Assembly: GCA_963966105.1 (NCBI GenBank)
Contig: OZ014533.1
Location: 21,863,206-21,927,205 of the forward strand
DNA from: Volucella zonaria
Lineage: Eukaryota > Arthropoda > Insecta > Diptera > Syrphidae
DNA length: 64,000 bases
Direction: 5' to 3'
Numbering within the stretch: position 1 is the stretch's first letter; every line of letters starts with the position of its first letter. The position numbers were made by a program, and so were the translations under genes. Shown piece after piece: positions 22,121-32,833 of this stretch. The notes under the pieces were generated by a model. It was not told where the DNA came from. It was given only the letters and a program-made list of their open reading frames with translations, and searched no databases.

Positions 22121-22640
22121 ATGCCAAAGCGTAAATGTATGTTTAACGAAGATCTGCAGAAAAAATACCCAATGTTTAAACAAAAAATGTAAATGAACGG
22201 CATAATTCGTCATTCTCTGTGGCAAACAAATGAAAAACAGATCTAGACCAGCATTTACAAACTGAAAAACACAAACATAATATACAATCTTGGAGTTCTT
22301 GTAAAAAAGTTGCAGACATTTTTTTCCAAAACATTCAGAATTGGAGGACCAGGTGTCTGCAGCGGAAGGTACAATCGCCTATCACACTAGTCCACCACAT
22401 TGGCTTTCGATCCGTTGACTGCAGTCATAAGTTCTTGAAATGCATTTTGCCAGATTCGAAAATTGCTTAGCATATTTCCAGCGCGAGAACAAAAACAGAA
22501 GCTATTGTTATCAATGTCGTCTTAGCTCCTTTATCTCTAGACTATGTTCTCGAAGATTTTAAGGAAATAAATTATTTATCGATCTCCACAGACGCCAGCA
22601 ATCATGGAAACCAAAAAGTATTCCCTGTTTTGGTGCAATA
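22121..22640 (+). pseudogene. hAT transposase N-terminus, left-arm copy, broken
   Basis: Starts at ATG 22121 (MPKRKCMFNEDLQKKYPMF) and decodes, with stops and frame changes, through SARTKTEAIVINV, APLSLDYVLEDFKEINYLSISTDASNHGNQKVFPVLVQY before meeting the mariner at about 22650. The segment STDASN...KVFPVLV is the start of the hAT catalytic fold (first acidic residue). A stop after QKM is shared with the right-arm copy, so the gene was dead before the duplication. Confidence 0.7.
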
Positions 22641-23096
22641 TCAAGATCCAAAAGTTCCCCAATGTATTCAGAAAATTGGAAATACAAGTTTATTCATCTA
22701 AATTTATATTTTCCCCTGCTGAGTAATCCCCATCGACTGCAACACACTTATGCCAGTGCTTGATCCAATCCTCGAAACATTTTTTATATTCGGTTTTCGG
22801 TATGTCCATCAGTGCTTCCTGCGATTTTTCCATTACTACCTCTCGGCTGCTGAAACGCGTTCCCCGTAGTGGCTTTTTTTAATTCGATTGAACAGAAAGA
22901 AGTCACAGGGAGCCAAATCAGGTGAATTCGGTGGTTGTTGGATGGTATTTGTTGCATTTTTCGTCAAAAAATTACGAATAATGATGGCACTGTGCGACGG
23001 TGCGTTATCATGGTGCAAAATCCACGAGTTTTCTGCCCACAATTTTGGTCTCTTTCGGCTAATTGCTTCACGCAAACGTCTCAAACGCCCAAATAA

Positions 23097-23104
23097 TACG
23101 AGTA
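23097..23104. repeat. TACGAGTA octamer in mariner coding region (left arm)
   Basis: Reads GAG-TA[CTCGTA]-T-TAT on the coding strand. Removing 6 bp gives NKEYYLG, the expected mariner motif. The same insertion is at 26393-26400 in the right arm, as expected of a duplicated segment. Confidence 0.7.
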
Positions 23105-23495
23105 CTCTTTGTTTACTGTCTGGTTTGCTGGCAAAAATTCATGATGCACTACACCGTTGTAATCCATGAAAACCGTGAGCATTGCCTTCTTTTTTGACTG
23201 AAAACGACGTGGTTTTTTTGGTCTCTGCTCATTTGGTGAACGCCCACGTCTCGTCTCCAGTAATGATCCTTTTGATGAATGTGGGATCGGATTCAGCCTC
23301 GTAAATCATCTCTTTTGCGACGTCAACATGGTCTCTTTTTTGCATGAAATTGAAGTCTTTTCGCACCAACTTTGCTGCTACACGACGGAAACTCAAATCA
23401 TTAACCAAAATGTCTTGGACGGATCCATAGACAATGTTCAAGTCCTCTACTATCTCTCTGATGGTTAATTTGCAGTTATTGACCAACATTTCTTT

Positions 23496-23503
23496 TACGA
23501 GTA
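23496..23503. repeat. TACGAGTA octamer absent from the paralogous arm
   Basis: The left arm has ctttTACGAGTActtcatc; the matching right-arm sequence (about 25952-25964, reverse strand) has cttttacttcatc. The difference is exactly a 6-bp insertion at a TA. Confidence 0.85.
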
Positions 23504-23929
23504 CTTCATCAATGTTTTCGTCTTTTTTCGATGTCGATGGTCTGCCATTGCGTTCATCATATTCGATTCACTCACGACCACTTTTGAACCGCTCGCGCCA
23601 CTGGTAAATGACCATTTTCTTTAGAGAATCGTTGCTGAAACACTTTTCCAATATTTCTAACATTCGCGCACCATTAAATCCGTTTTTTACGCAAAATTTA
23701 ATACAAGTTCGTTGTTGCAAATTTAAATCCATTTATAAAAAATCGCCAACACACACAAAATTGATGTACTCTTGGCTACATAACTTTTGCAAATGTCAAG
23801 AGCTATGACGCTAAGATTTAGAGGGAATGTCAATAACAGATTTACCAACAAAAAAAAGCTGAACTCAAATCGGAACAATGGGAGCTCCACTCGGTGGTGT
23901 CTCCCGGGAACATTTTTATCAAGGTGGTA

Positions 23930-24400
23930 TGCACTCGTATATGTGAAATAGTACAAAAATGGATTGTTAGAGGTGATTTGTATTTCTAATTTGTTAATTT
24001 GCGGTTTGGAAGTGTTTCTTTATCCTTCTGTTGAAATTTTAGGTTGTTCGTAGACTTACTCGTATGTTCATCACAGTATTTCTATTATTGATCTATTTTG
24101 CGCAATTCTAACTTTATAAATACAAAATAAAAATAAAATAATGGCTCTAATTAAATTATTGACTCTGATTATATTTGTTGTCTGACCGTATTTTTTTTAA
24201 AATATCGGAGTTTTTTTTTTAAATGTAGGTACTCGTAAAATTCCGAGCAGGGAAAATTTTTAAAATTATATTTACAAAAAATAATTGCTTTTACATTTTC
24301 GACTTTGAGATTATTCCGCTTTTCAGTCCATTGGCGGTCCACTGAAAAAACAAACTGTGCAATTATGAAAAGTTCACAGTGTTAATTCAATATTGTATTT
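23930..24400. other. AT-rich spacer without a recognised gene
   Basis: Lies between the left-arm mariner and the hAT core. It contains octamers at 24057 and 24230. No hAT terminus could be identified here. Confidence 0.4.
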
Positions 24401-25525
24401 TTTTTAAATACTCTACTCATTTTTCGTGCATGGGTGCATTTAGAAAGTTATTATTGTTTTGTTCTTGTTCTAAAAATATTTTTAGATTACAAAATTGGTC
24501 AAACAATTTATTTTCGTTTAAATTGACACCCTTGTTTCGCAAATAAAGCAAAGAATCTTCGATGTTTGGGAATTTTGCTTAAATCCATCCATGTAAAACA
24601 ATCAAACTCATCCAGAGATTCAACCCATCTCTGAAGATATCTTGAACACCTTGAATAAACCTCTAATACATTTGTTTCCACGTTTAAGGCATCATTTTCA
24701 TTTCCACCATTAACTACAAATTTTTTTAAATTTCCTTTACTTTTAATGGAATAAATTTCTCGGATATTCTGCCATTTAAAACACTTTTTACATGTTTAAT
24801 TTTCTCTAATGTTTCTACTATCGAATTCTTCTCTCTTTCTGTTGCCCCTATGTGTTCGTTATAAAAAGACATAAGTGAATGAAGAAACCATAAATAAGCT
24901 TCGTTAAGATCGTTTTGAAAAATATTTTTTAGAATAAGCGGTGGAGTATCTAGGGAACGAAAATAAGTTTTTAAACCTTCAAACATTTATAAAACTCTTT
25001 CAACGGCGAGGTATAGTGACAACCAGCGTGTTCTGGAATGACTCAGAAGATTTTTATATTCAATTTGAACAGATTTACCAAAACTTTTTAGCTTTTCCGT
25101 TCGAACGGTGAAAACGGAAAAGTGGTTGTACATTTTCACTACAATGCTTTCGACATCCTAAGGCAACACATCAAATCCGAATTGTACGTTGTTGTGCAAA
25201 ATATGAGCGGGGCAACCGATTCCAATCAAATTTGAATATCCATTTATTTGTAATTTATAAAATACGAGTACATTATTTTTGCCGGCGCGTTTGAAACCAC
25301 CAAAATTTGTGTTACAATTATCCGCAGACATTGCAATGCATTTCGAAGATAAGTCGAATTTGTTTAAAGTTGAAAGCAAGTAGTTGGATATCGTGTTCCT
25401 TGTTTCATCTTTCATTGCTTGAATATCAACCACTTTTATATTAACACCTAGTAGTTTAACAAAAAGTTGAATAGGGTTCAACTCATATTACCATTTTTAA
25501 ATTATTACCTGAATCCTTTTTGAAT
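24400..25525 (-). pseudogene. hAT transposase catalytic core, broken
   Basis: Minus-strand pieces: PIQLFVKLLGVNIKVVDIQAM, KCIAMSADNCNTNFGGFKR, LIGIGCPAHILHNNVQFGFDVLP (25481-25158), VVKMYNHFSVFTVRTEKL, LSHSRTRWLSLYLAVERVL and MFEGLKTYFRSLDTPPLIL (24986-24726). The ADNCNTNFGG and GCPAHILHN blocks and the RW..L motif are hallmarks of hAT transposases. It is the continuation of the N-terminal part that lies across the right-arm mariner. Stops separate the pieces, and the hAT dimerisation C-terminus is not seen. Confidence 0.8.
25263..25270. repeat. TACGAGTA octamer in hAT coding region
   Basis: On the coding strand GTACTCGTA gives GKNNV-LV-FYKL. Without the 6 bp it reads GKNNVFYKL, which fits the usual NNV(F/Y)xKL block of this hAT group. 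The insertion is in frame. Confidence 0.6.
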
Positions 25526-25527
25526 TA

Positions 25528-26850
25528 CCACCTTGATCTAAAAGTTCCCGGGGGACACCACCGTGTGGCGCTCCCATTGTTCCGATTTAAGTTCTGTTTT
25601 TTTTGTTAAGTTGGTAAATCTGTTGTTGACATTCCCTCTAAATCTTAGCGTCATAGCTCTTGACATTTGCAAAAGTTATGTAGCCAAGAGTACATCAATT
25701 TTGTGTGTGTTGGCGATTTTTTATAAATGGATTTAAATTTGCAACAACGAACTTGTATTAAATTTTGCGTAAAAAACGGATTTAATGGTGCGCGAATGTT
25801 AGAAATATTGGAAAAGTGTTTCAGCAACGATTCTCTAACGAAAACGGTCGTTTACCAGTATCAAGAGCGGTTCAAAAGTGGTCGTGAGTCAATCGAATAT
25901 GATGAACGCAGTGGCAGACCATCGACATCGAAAAAAGACGAAAACTTTGATGAAGTAAAAGAAATGTTGGTCAATAACCGCAAATTCACCATCAGAGAGA
26001 TAGCGGAGGACTTGAACATTGCCAATGGATCCGTCCAAGACATTTTGGTTAATGATTTGCATTTTCGTCGTATAGCAGCAAAGTTGGTGCCAAAATACCT
26101 CAATTTCATGCAAAAAAGAGACCATGTTGACGTCGCAAAAGAGATGATTTACGAGGCTGAATCCGATCCCACATTCATCAAAAGGATCATTACTGGAGAC
26201 GAGACGTGGGTTTATGAGTACGACACGTAATCCAGACATCAAGCAAGTGAATGGCGTTCACCAAATGAGCCGAAACCAAAAACACCACTTCGTTTTCAGT
26301 CAAAAAAGAAGGCAATGCTCACGGTTTTCATGGATTACAACGGTGTAGTGCATCATGAATTTTTGCCAGCAAACCAGACAGTAAACAAAGAGTACTCGTA
26401 TTATTTGGGCGTTTGAGACGTTTGCGTGAAGCAATTAGCCGAAAGAGACCAAAATTGTGGGCAGAAAACTCGTGGATTTTGCACCATGATAACGCACCGT
26501 CGCACAGTGCCATCATTATTCGTAATTTTTTGACGAAAAATGCAACAAATACCATCCAACAGCCACCGAATTCACCTGATTTGGCTCCCTGTGACTTCTT
26601 TCTGTTCAATCGAATTAAAAAAAGCCACTACGGGGAACGCGTTTCAGCAGCCGAGAGGTAGTAATGGAAAAATCGCAGGAAGCACTGATGGACATACCGA
26701 AAACCGAATATAAAAAATGTTTCGAGGATTGGATCAAGCACTGGCATAAGTGTGTTGCAGTCGATGGGGATTACTCAGCAGGGGAAAATATAAATTTAGA
26801 TGAATAAACTTGTATTTCCAATTTTCTGAATACATTGGGGAACTTTTGGA
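25528..26850 (+). mobile_element. Mariner (DD34D, GVQW-like), right-arm copy
   Basis: Left end CCACCTTGATCTAAAAGTTCCC begins after TA at 25526-25527. The right end, ...GGGGAACTTTTGGATC, is its inverted match over about 15 bp; the last few bases are uncertain. The element lies inside the hAT transposase gene. The inverted sister copy in the left arm shares its 3' half almost exactly. Confidence 0.85.
25727..26770 (+). pseudogene. GVQW-like mariner transposase, right-arm copy
   Basis: The open frame 25727-26230 holds the DNA-binding half (LQQRTCIKFCVKNGFNGARM, KTVVYQYQERFKSGRES, FTIREIAEDLNIANGSVQDI) and the first catalytic Asp in ITGDETWVYEYD. A stop follows at about 26228. The remainder (26290-26770) gives KKAMLTVFMDYNGVVHHEFLP, NKEY..YLG, RLREAISRKRPKLW, HHDNAPSHSAIIIRNF, SPDLAPCDFFLF and the C-terminal CFEDWIKHWHKCVAVDGDYF. 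The full triad is readable but spread over frames. Confidence 0.85.
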
Positions 26851-26859
26851 TCTTGATAT

Positions 26860-27378
26860 TGCACCAAAACAGGGAATACTTTTTGGTTTCCATGATTGCT
26901 GGCGTCTGTGGAGATCGATAAATAATTTATTTCCTTAAAATCTTCGAGAACATAGTCTAGAGATAAAGGAGCTAAGACGACATTGATAACAATAGCTTCT
27001 GTTTTTGTTCTCGCGCTGGAAATATGCTAAGCAATTTTCGAATCTGGCAAAATGCATTTCAAGAACTTATGACTGCAGTCAACGGATCGAAAGCCAATGT
27101 GGTGGACTACAGTGTGATAGGCGATTGTACCTTCCGCTGCAGACACCTGGTCCTCCAATTCTGAATGTTTTGGAAAAAAATGTCTGCAACTTTTTTACAA
27201 GAACTCCAAGATTGTATATTATGTTTGTGTTTTTCAGTTTGTAAATGCTGGTCTAGATCTGTTTTTCATTTGTTTGCCACAGAGAATGACGAATTATGCC
27301 GTTCATTTACATTTTTTGTTTAAACATTGGGTATTTTTTCTGCAGATCTTCGTTAAACATACATTTACGCTTTGGCAT
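26860..27378 (-). pseudogene. hAT transposase N-terminus, right-arm copy, broken
   Basis: Inverted near-identical twin of 22121-22640. It starts at the ATG whose first base is 27378 and ends at VFPVLVQY against the mariner. The same early stop is present. It differs from the left-arm copy by only a few bases, for example CACTGTAGTCC against CACTAGTCC. With the core at 25525-24400 it forms one original hAT gene interrupted by the mariner. Confidence 0.75.
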
Positions 27379-27780
27379 TTTGTTTCTTAATTCACTTCTT
27401 TTCACATTTGAAAAGCACACACTAACACAATAAACAAACCGTTGTATTTGCTTTTAAACGGAAAAAAGAAGTATGAATTGAACTGTCAAATGAGTTGGTG
27501 TGTTCAGACGATTGTTAAAAAAAAAGATGTCGTTGTGTTCAGATGTGAACGAGTTTAGGTACAAATATATTTTAAGTCGTGTTCGCACCAGAAAGGTGCA
27601 GGCAATTTTTGAATTATTGTTGAAAAAAAGTTTTGTTGTACAATAGTTTTGTGATGACGAAAAATTTAGTTAACTGAGAAAACCCAAAAAGAGGACAAAT
27701 TACTTGTTTTTCCAAAAAGATACCGGACATTGTTTTTTGACAAAAAGAGGACATGTCCTCTTAAAAGAGGACGTCTGTAA

Positions 27781-27876
27781 TAAGTGTGTTGCAATCGATG
27801 GGTATTATTCTGAAGGGGAAAATATAGACTTAGATGAATAAACTTGTATTTCCAATTTTCTGAATGCATTCCGGGA
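27781..27876 (+). mobile_element. 3' tail of another GVQW-like mariner
   Basis: AAGTGTGTTGCAATCGATGGG and following bases match the mariner 3' end at about 26747-26840 with several differences. It abuts the outer end of the hAT right arm. Only about 100 bp remain. Confidence 0.75.
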
Positions 27877-27888
27877 AGGTAGTATATG

Positions 27889-28870
27889 CTAGGTGGCTCA
27901 AAATAAATCACCCTATCGGGAGATGGTATAATTTTTGCAAATGGCGTCGTACGTCAATCATATTTAACATATGTGATTTAGACAGCTGCCGTATACAAAT
28001 AAACAAGCAATGGAGCGCTAGGCTCCGCAAGAGCGTGGAAAAGTTGTGTCAATGTTTTTGACCAGTAATCGGTCGGTGGCGTTAGCGCAGTGTGATTTTC
28101 GACGTTGATTTCCTAATCGTGTCACGCCAACTGGGCAAACATTCCGACTCTTAGCTACTCGACTCGAACAGAGTGGAACCATAGGAGGCCATGCAGGGCG
28201 TGGCCGCCACCGGACTGGTCGTTTGACCGAGAATAACGCAGTTGTGACTGCCACGCAATTGGGCATCACCAGATGGACCCTACAGCGAATTTTAGTGAAA
28301 GTCTTACACATGTTCCCGTACAAAGTGCAAACAGTGAGTCAGTTAATGCCTCCCGACCGTCAGTCGCGTACGAATTACTGTAGCCATCCTCAATCTGAAC
28401 AATGAAGAGGACGATTTTGTGTCGAAAATTAACACGAGAGACGAGGCGCTTTTCCACTTAAGCGAATACGTCAATAAGCAATATCTTTGTTTCTGGGGCA
28501 ATGAAAATCTGCGTGTGATGCACGAAGAGCTATTACATCTACTCAAAGTCACTGTGTGGTGCGGCGTTTACGCGGGAGGAGTGTTTGGGCCCTATTTTTT
28601 TGAGGACGCCATCGGCAATACGGTTACTGTTATTGGCAAACGCTACAGGGCCATGACAAACGACTTCTTACTGCCGGAATTGGATGAGCGGGGTTTGGTG
28701 AACATGTGGTTTCAACAATACGGTAAAACCGCACACACAGAACGAGTCACAATGGATATTGTGAAGAAAGAGTTTCCTGGTCGCGTCTTCTACCGTTATG
28801 GCGATTTGGTATGGCCAGCGAAATTGCCCGATTTAGCCATCCCAGACTTCTTTCTTTTGGGCTACTAGAA
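27889..28870 (+). pseudogene. DD41D-type mariner transposase, copy 3, mutated active site
   Basis: A third lineage of the DD41D family. An N-terminal remnant at about 28011 reads MER*APQERVEKLCQCF and continues through RLTENNAVV, WTLQRILVKVLHMFPYKVQ. The open stretch 28419-28868 holds TRDEALFHLSEYVNKQY, KVTVWCGVYAGGVFGPYFFED, WFQQYGKTAHT and PDLAIPDFFLLGY. The second catalytic Asp is Tyr here, and the first motif reads TRDEALF. Spacing to the third Asp is 41 residues. The 3' end is lost at an RTE fragment. A TIR-like start (TAGGTGGCTCAAAATAAATC) lies at about 27889. Confidence 0.75.
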
Positions 28871-28889
28871 GTCGCGGTATATATAAGTA

Positions 28890-29375
28890 TATAAAACGAT
28901 ACTATAAGTATATAAAACTTTGATAATCCTAGCCTTACTTCATAGCGCTGAATCATGGACCCTATCGAAAGCGGGTGACGATATTCTCTGTCGTTCCGTG
29001 AGAAAAACCCTTTGTAGGATATTTGGTACCATTTGCGTTGACGGGCCATAGAGGAGGAGATTCAACGGGATAATCATACGAGCTGTACGGCGACATCGAT
29101 CTATTCAGAAGACTGCGTATCAGTCACCTGAAATGGCTAGGAAATGTAGAGCTAATGTACACCGCTGCACCGGCTCGCAGAGTTTTTGAATTTAACCCGG
29201 AGTGACAACGCAATAGAAGAAAACCTCATCTTATGTGGCGCGCACAAGTCAAAGGTGACCTCAACGGATTTGAAATTCGCAGCCTTTAGGCAGTTAGCTA
29301 AGAATCGCGCTGACTGGAGGATCTTGTCAGTTGTGGCTCAGCTTCACCCCGAACTGTAGCGCTACGTAAGTAAAT
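28890..29375 (+). pseudogene. RTE-clade LINE, C-terminal fragment
   Basis: Broken plus-strand translation gives LLHSAESWTLSKAGDDILC, RKTLCRIFGTICVDG, ELYGDIDLFRRLRISHLKWLGNVELM, APARRVFEFNP, RRKPHLMWRAQVKGDLNGF and NRADWRILSVVAQLHPEL before a stop at about 29359. These are the C-terminal blocks of RTE-type proteins in order. A short tail (GCTACGTAAGTAAATAAAC) follows. There are only a few frame breaks, so it is younger than the scrap at 4.6 kb. Confidence 0.8.
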
Positions 29376-29379
29376 AAAC

Positions 29380-32078
29380 AGGGTATTTGTCATGCTTAAT
29401 GCCACCGTTGATTAATTCGCGCGCATTCATTCGCCGTACGTCCACCCTCTGGAGGATGGTTGTTTCCGACAGAATACGAGTACTAGAGTGTTCCTATTTT
29501 CTCCTGCTTATTACTTCCGGTTGGATGAGATCGATACTCAGTAACTATTATGAAGAGGCAATATAACCACAATTTACGTATAGCTACGGTAGGGATCGCC
29601 TGTTGACGCCGGTCATTGCTTGCTTACCCTAATAGTGCAAAATCCTATCAATTTGCATTTATTTGTTATATTAAATATTGGAGAACTCACTCGAAACCTA
29701 TAGCATTTCTCAGTAGTTATGTTTAAAAACTTTTTCTTTAAAAAGACGTGACATAGGGTCAGTCCCCTTTTAATCATTATTTGTAGTCCTTTACTACACA
29801 TGCCATTATAAATCTTCTAATCATTGTTTTAGACTTTTTTTCACCTGACACCGGCCAAAACACCAACTACTACCACGTCTCAATAAATGACACTAGTAAC
29901 ATTGTTAAAAATCTAAATCCTTCGTAAATCAGACTGAAGGCAAATTATCCAATCATTTGTCGCTCATTTGAAAAACTGACCCAAGGCACTGTTCACAATT
30001 AAGTGTGCCAACAGTTGCGAGTTCTTGGAGTTCTCTCTCAAAACAGCCAACAGACCCTATCCAAGTCCAAGAGAATATCCTTCTCACGGGTCTTTACCAA
30101 TATTACGAAATTCGTTATATCTACCACCCCAAATACAACCACAAGTACAAAACCGTTTGTTCCATACAATATAAAAGCCTTGGTCAGTTGATAGCACTAC
30201 TAACAAAGTTCATCTTAAGTACAAAACAATACATAGCCGTCAGTATCGTTTAAAGTCCCTTAGCCTTGTGTACAAGTGTACCGGCAAAAGTTTCACAATC
30301 ATAACACCTTTACCGCGACACAAAAACATGTTGCCACTACTACCGCCGCTACCACCTCCACGAGGACTATTACATACGAATACAAGGAGAAATTCACTTA
30401 AGGATCAAGTGTAAGGATTTCTGTTTCTATTGTGTCCACCCCCAAATCTAGCTCCTTCCACCAATAACCAATTTACATATTAACAATGTAGTAGTTCTGC
30501 GTGCTCTGATGGGGGAAATCACGTTGAAAAAAATCCTTTCTAGGAGAGAACAAATCCATCTCCAACTCCAAGCCCTCCACATCAGGCTTCAATGTACTCG
30601 TATGCCTATTGCGATTGTGGCTACCATACAACAGGTATTTCCACTTCGCCGTCACTTTTAGGTCCGTTTGCTTAACCTACTTTAAAAAAAAGGCACAGTG
30701 ATTCAGTGATTTGGCGAATATTGCTATAGTCGCCCCAGCTCTGCCGACTTGGTCTTGGACTGGGGGGGGTTATAGTTGAAATTGGATTTTGGAGTTGGAG
30801 TCAGAGCTAGAGCTGGAGGCCTGTTTCCGAACTAGGGTGGCCACAAGACTAAGACTAAGAACTTCTCAATTGCATTAGGTGAGAGAGAGAATCATTTTTC
30901 GCTGGCAGTGTGTAAAGTTCTTTGAATAGTAAAAACCGTCACTTCAGCTGAGTTTCAGTTTGAAGCATTACGTTGGCGGGGTTGCATAAAAATTCTAAAA
31001 AAAGGATTTTTTTAATTGAGTTCTAGAGTGTTTTGGATCTACTGCAGTGTTAAGGTGATTGAAGGAAAACAAACGAAATATGTAGATTTCTACAAAAAAA
31101 GGAAATGTGCTCTTTTTTTATTTTTAGAATTAAATTCTTGAAAAATCATTTCAAGTGGAAATTAATTTAATAAAATAAAAATAAAAATCGTTTTACAACT
31201 AACAAAGTGTTGAATGAATCTACTGTGAAAATGTGCTGTCCATAATGATGAGGATATTATGTGTTTTAAATAATTCTGACCACCGGATGACCACTGCACA
31301 AATGGATTAACAAATTGGATTACCAGGAATCGTTTTAAGTATTTAATGTATTTTAAACTTATATTTTACTCTTAAGGTGTTCGGTTGACTTAGGTGCATC
31401 AACGTCTTCCTCTCTTGAGATTTTTAAATAGTTTTGGGGTCATTATGCGACGAAAGAAAAAACTACGAATTTTCTTCGTTTATTTTTGAATAAAAAAAAT
31501 ATGACTACACAAGTGATATTGCGATAATAACATTTTTCCTGTGTGTGCATTGAAAATAAAGCAGAAGTAATAGGAAATTAAAACAAAAAAACCAAAACAG
31601 GGTGTCGATAAAATCCATTTTTAAAAATAAAAATAATTTTTTTTTTGACGAGGGATCTCTTATACAATGTTTTATGTAGTTTATTCACCTGCTTATCAAA
31701 TTTTTGGCGGTTTTTCAAATATTTTTTTTTACAACAGTCTTGGGAAACAGATTTTGTGAGTGAGAGTAATATTTTTTTCTCAATAAAAATGACAACTTTT
31801 ACAACGTATAACCGCTGAGCCCATAAAGCAGTTTACATAAAAGCTTTTGAATCGTGTAGAAAATTTTCCACCCTAAAAATGTTACAACTTGTTAAAAAAT
31901 TCTGGTTTTAAGATATACGAGTAAGCATATATTTTTTCTTGTAGCAAGAAGATTCTTGAATATAGTTTATGCTCGAAAATTGTTAAATATAACTAATAGG
32001 AAAGTAAAGTACAATATATGTAAATAAAAATGACCACACGAAATGTCCTACTTTGGAGTGAAAATTTAAAAACCAATA
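29380..32078. other. Unassigned 2.7 kb, no recognised gene
   Basis: No reading frame here has a motif I recognise. The 31,000-32,000 part is strongly AT-rich. Octamers are at 29475, 30595 and 31916. No element ends are visible. Confidence 0.4.
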
Positions 32079-32109
32079 TACTGAGTTGGCAAGAAAGTTA
32101 TTTCGGCTT

Positions 32110-32740
32110 TTTTTATACAAAGGGTAAACTTTAATCAATCACATATTTTCCATTTTGTTCGAAGGCTTTCTGCAATCTATCTGGCAACTTCCAAATGAGC
32201 AACATTGCTGAAAGTATGTTTTACCATTTAGAGGGTTTTGCAAACTACGAAACAAATCTGATGATGTAAGTCAGGACTGTATGGTGGATGTGGCATCACT
32301 TCCAAACCAAGGCTCATTAATTTTTTACGAGTAACCAAAGATGTATGTGGTCTAGAGTTGTCATGGTCAAACACGATTTGCCAATTTTATGATTCCTTCC
32401 TCCAGTTTCATTATTGTTGACCGTAAATATCTGAATTGATCGTTCCGTATCTTGGAAGCAGCTCAAAATACACGACGCCTTTATAATTCCATAAAATTAA
32501 CAACATAACCTTCTTTTGATACAACTCGACTCTCGATGTGGTTTTCGCTGGTTCACGCTTAGATCATTTTCGATTGATGTTGTTATAGACGATCAATTTT
32601 TCATCACCAGTGATGATTTGTTTGAAAGCAGTATCAAGTTCATTGCATTTGAAATACATAATAACGATTCATTGTATTAAGTGAATCTCTTTCAAGGCAT
32701 ATGACGATCTGATTACGACTTTAATGAGTTGGATACGGTT
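32110..32740 (-). pseudogene. Mariner transposase, catalytic part, decayed
   Basis: Minus-strand fragments ITGDEKLIVYNNI, KRSKREPAKTTSRVE (approximate), KVMLLILWNYKGVVYFELLP, IVFDHDNSRPHTSLVTRKK and GLEVMPHPPYSPDL give the first two catalytic aspartates. The third block is degraded and stops are frequent. Here TTACTCGTAAA encodes V-T-R-K, which I believe is the native family sequence. So the octamer at 32326 is not a good insertion case. Confidence 0.7.
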
Positions 32741-32833
32741 GAGCACATTTTAAAAACTCGTTTTCGAAATCTCGCAATTACAAAATCTGGAAAAGTAGAA
32801 TATCGCTTTTAAATAAAATGCTAATTAATTCTC

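Larger units (their letters stand above)
22651..23927 (-). mobile_element. Mariner (DD34D, GVQW-like), left-arm copy, degenerate
   Basis: Minus-strand mariner whose 5' end is CCACCTTGAT... next to TA at 23928-23929. Transposase pieces: MDLNLQQRTCIKFC near 23731, SFRRVAAKLV, TFIKRIITGDETW (first Asp), then a deletion of about 40 bp relative to the right-arm copy, WILHHDNAPSHSAIIIRNF and PNSPDLAPCDFFLF. There are 34 residues between the last two aspartates. It carries a TACGAGTA octamer at 23496 that the right-arm copy lacks, and another at 23097 that both share. Confidence 0.85.
21736..27777. repeat. 6-kb inverted repeat: hAT N-terminus plus mariner arms around a hAT core
   Basis: Left arm 21736-23927 and right arm 25528-27777 are inverted copies separated by a 1.6-kb spacer (23930-25525). 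Each arm runs inward from a hAT terminus (CAGACGTCCTCTTTT) through the start of a hAT transposase into a mariner. A 93-codon stretch (22888-23169) is identical to 26328-26609 on the opposite strand. The mariner 5' parts next to the spacer are clearly more diverged. The 8 bp outside the two ends do not match, so this is not a simple hAT insertion. Right-arm DNA also carries a 16-bp insertion near its end. Confidence 0.9.

Noticed and set aside
22888..23169. 93-codon plus-strand frame, repeated at 26328-26609
   Set aside because: Antisense of mariner catalytic codons. Its exact repetition reflects the inverted duplication, not a conserved gene.
21736..27777. The inverted repeat as one intact foldback transposon
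   Set aside because: The 8 bp outside the ends (aggctgac and taataagt) do not match, both arms end in the same hAT terminus, and the core is the second half of the same hAT gene.
32326..32333. TACGAGTA octamer in the decayed mariner at 32 kb as another insertion case
   Set aside because: It encodes V-T-R-K in SLVTRKKL, which appears to be the native family sequence, so it is probably a chance octamer.
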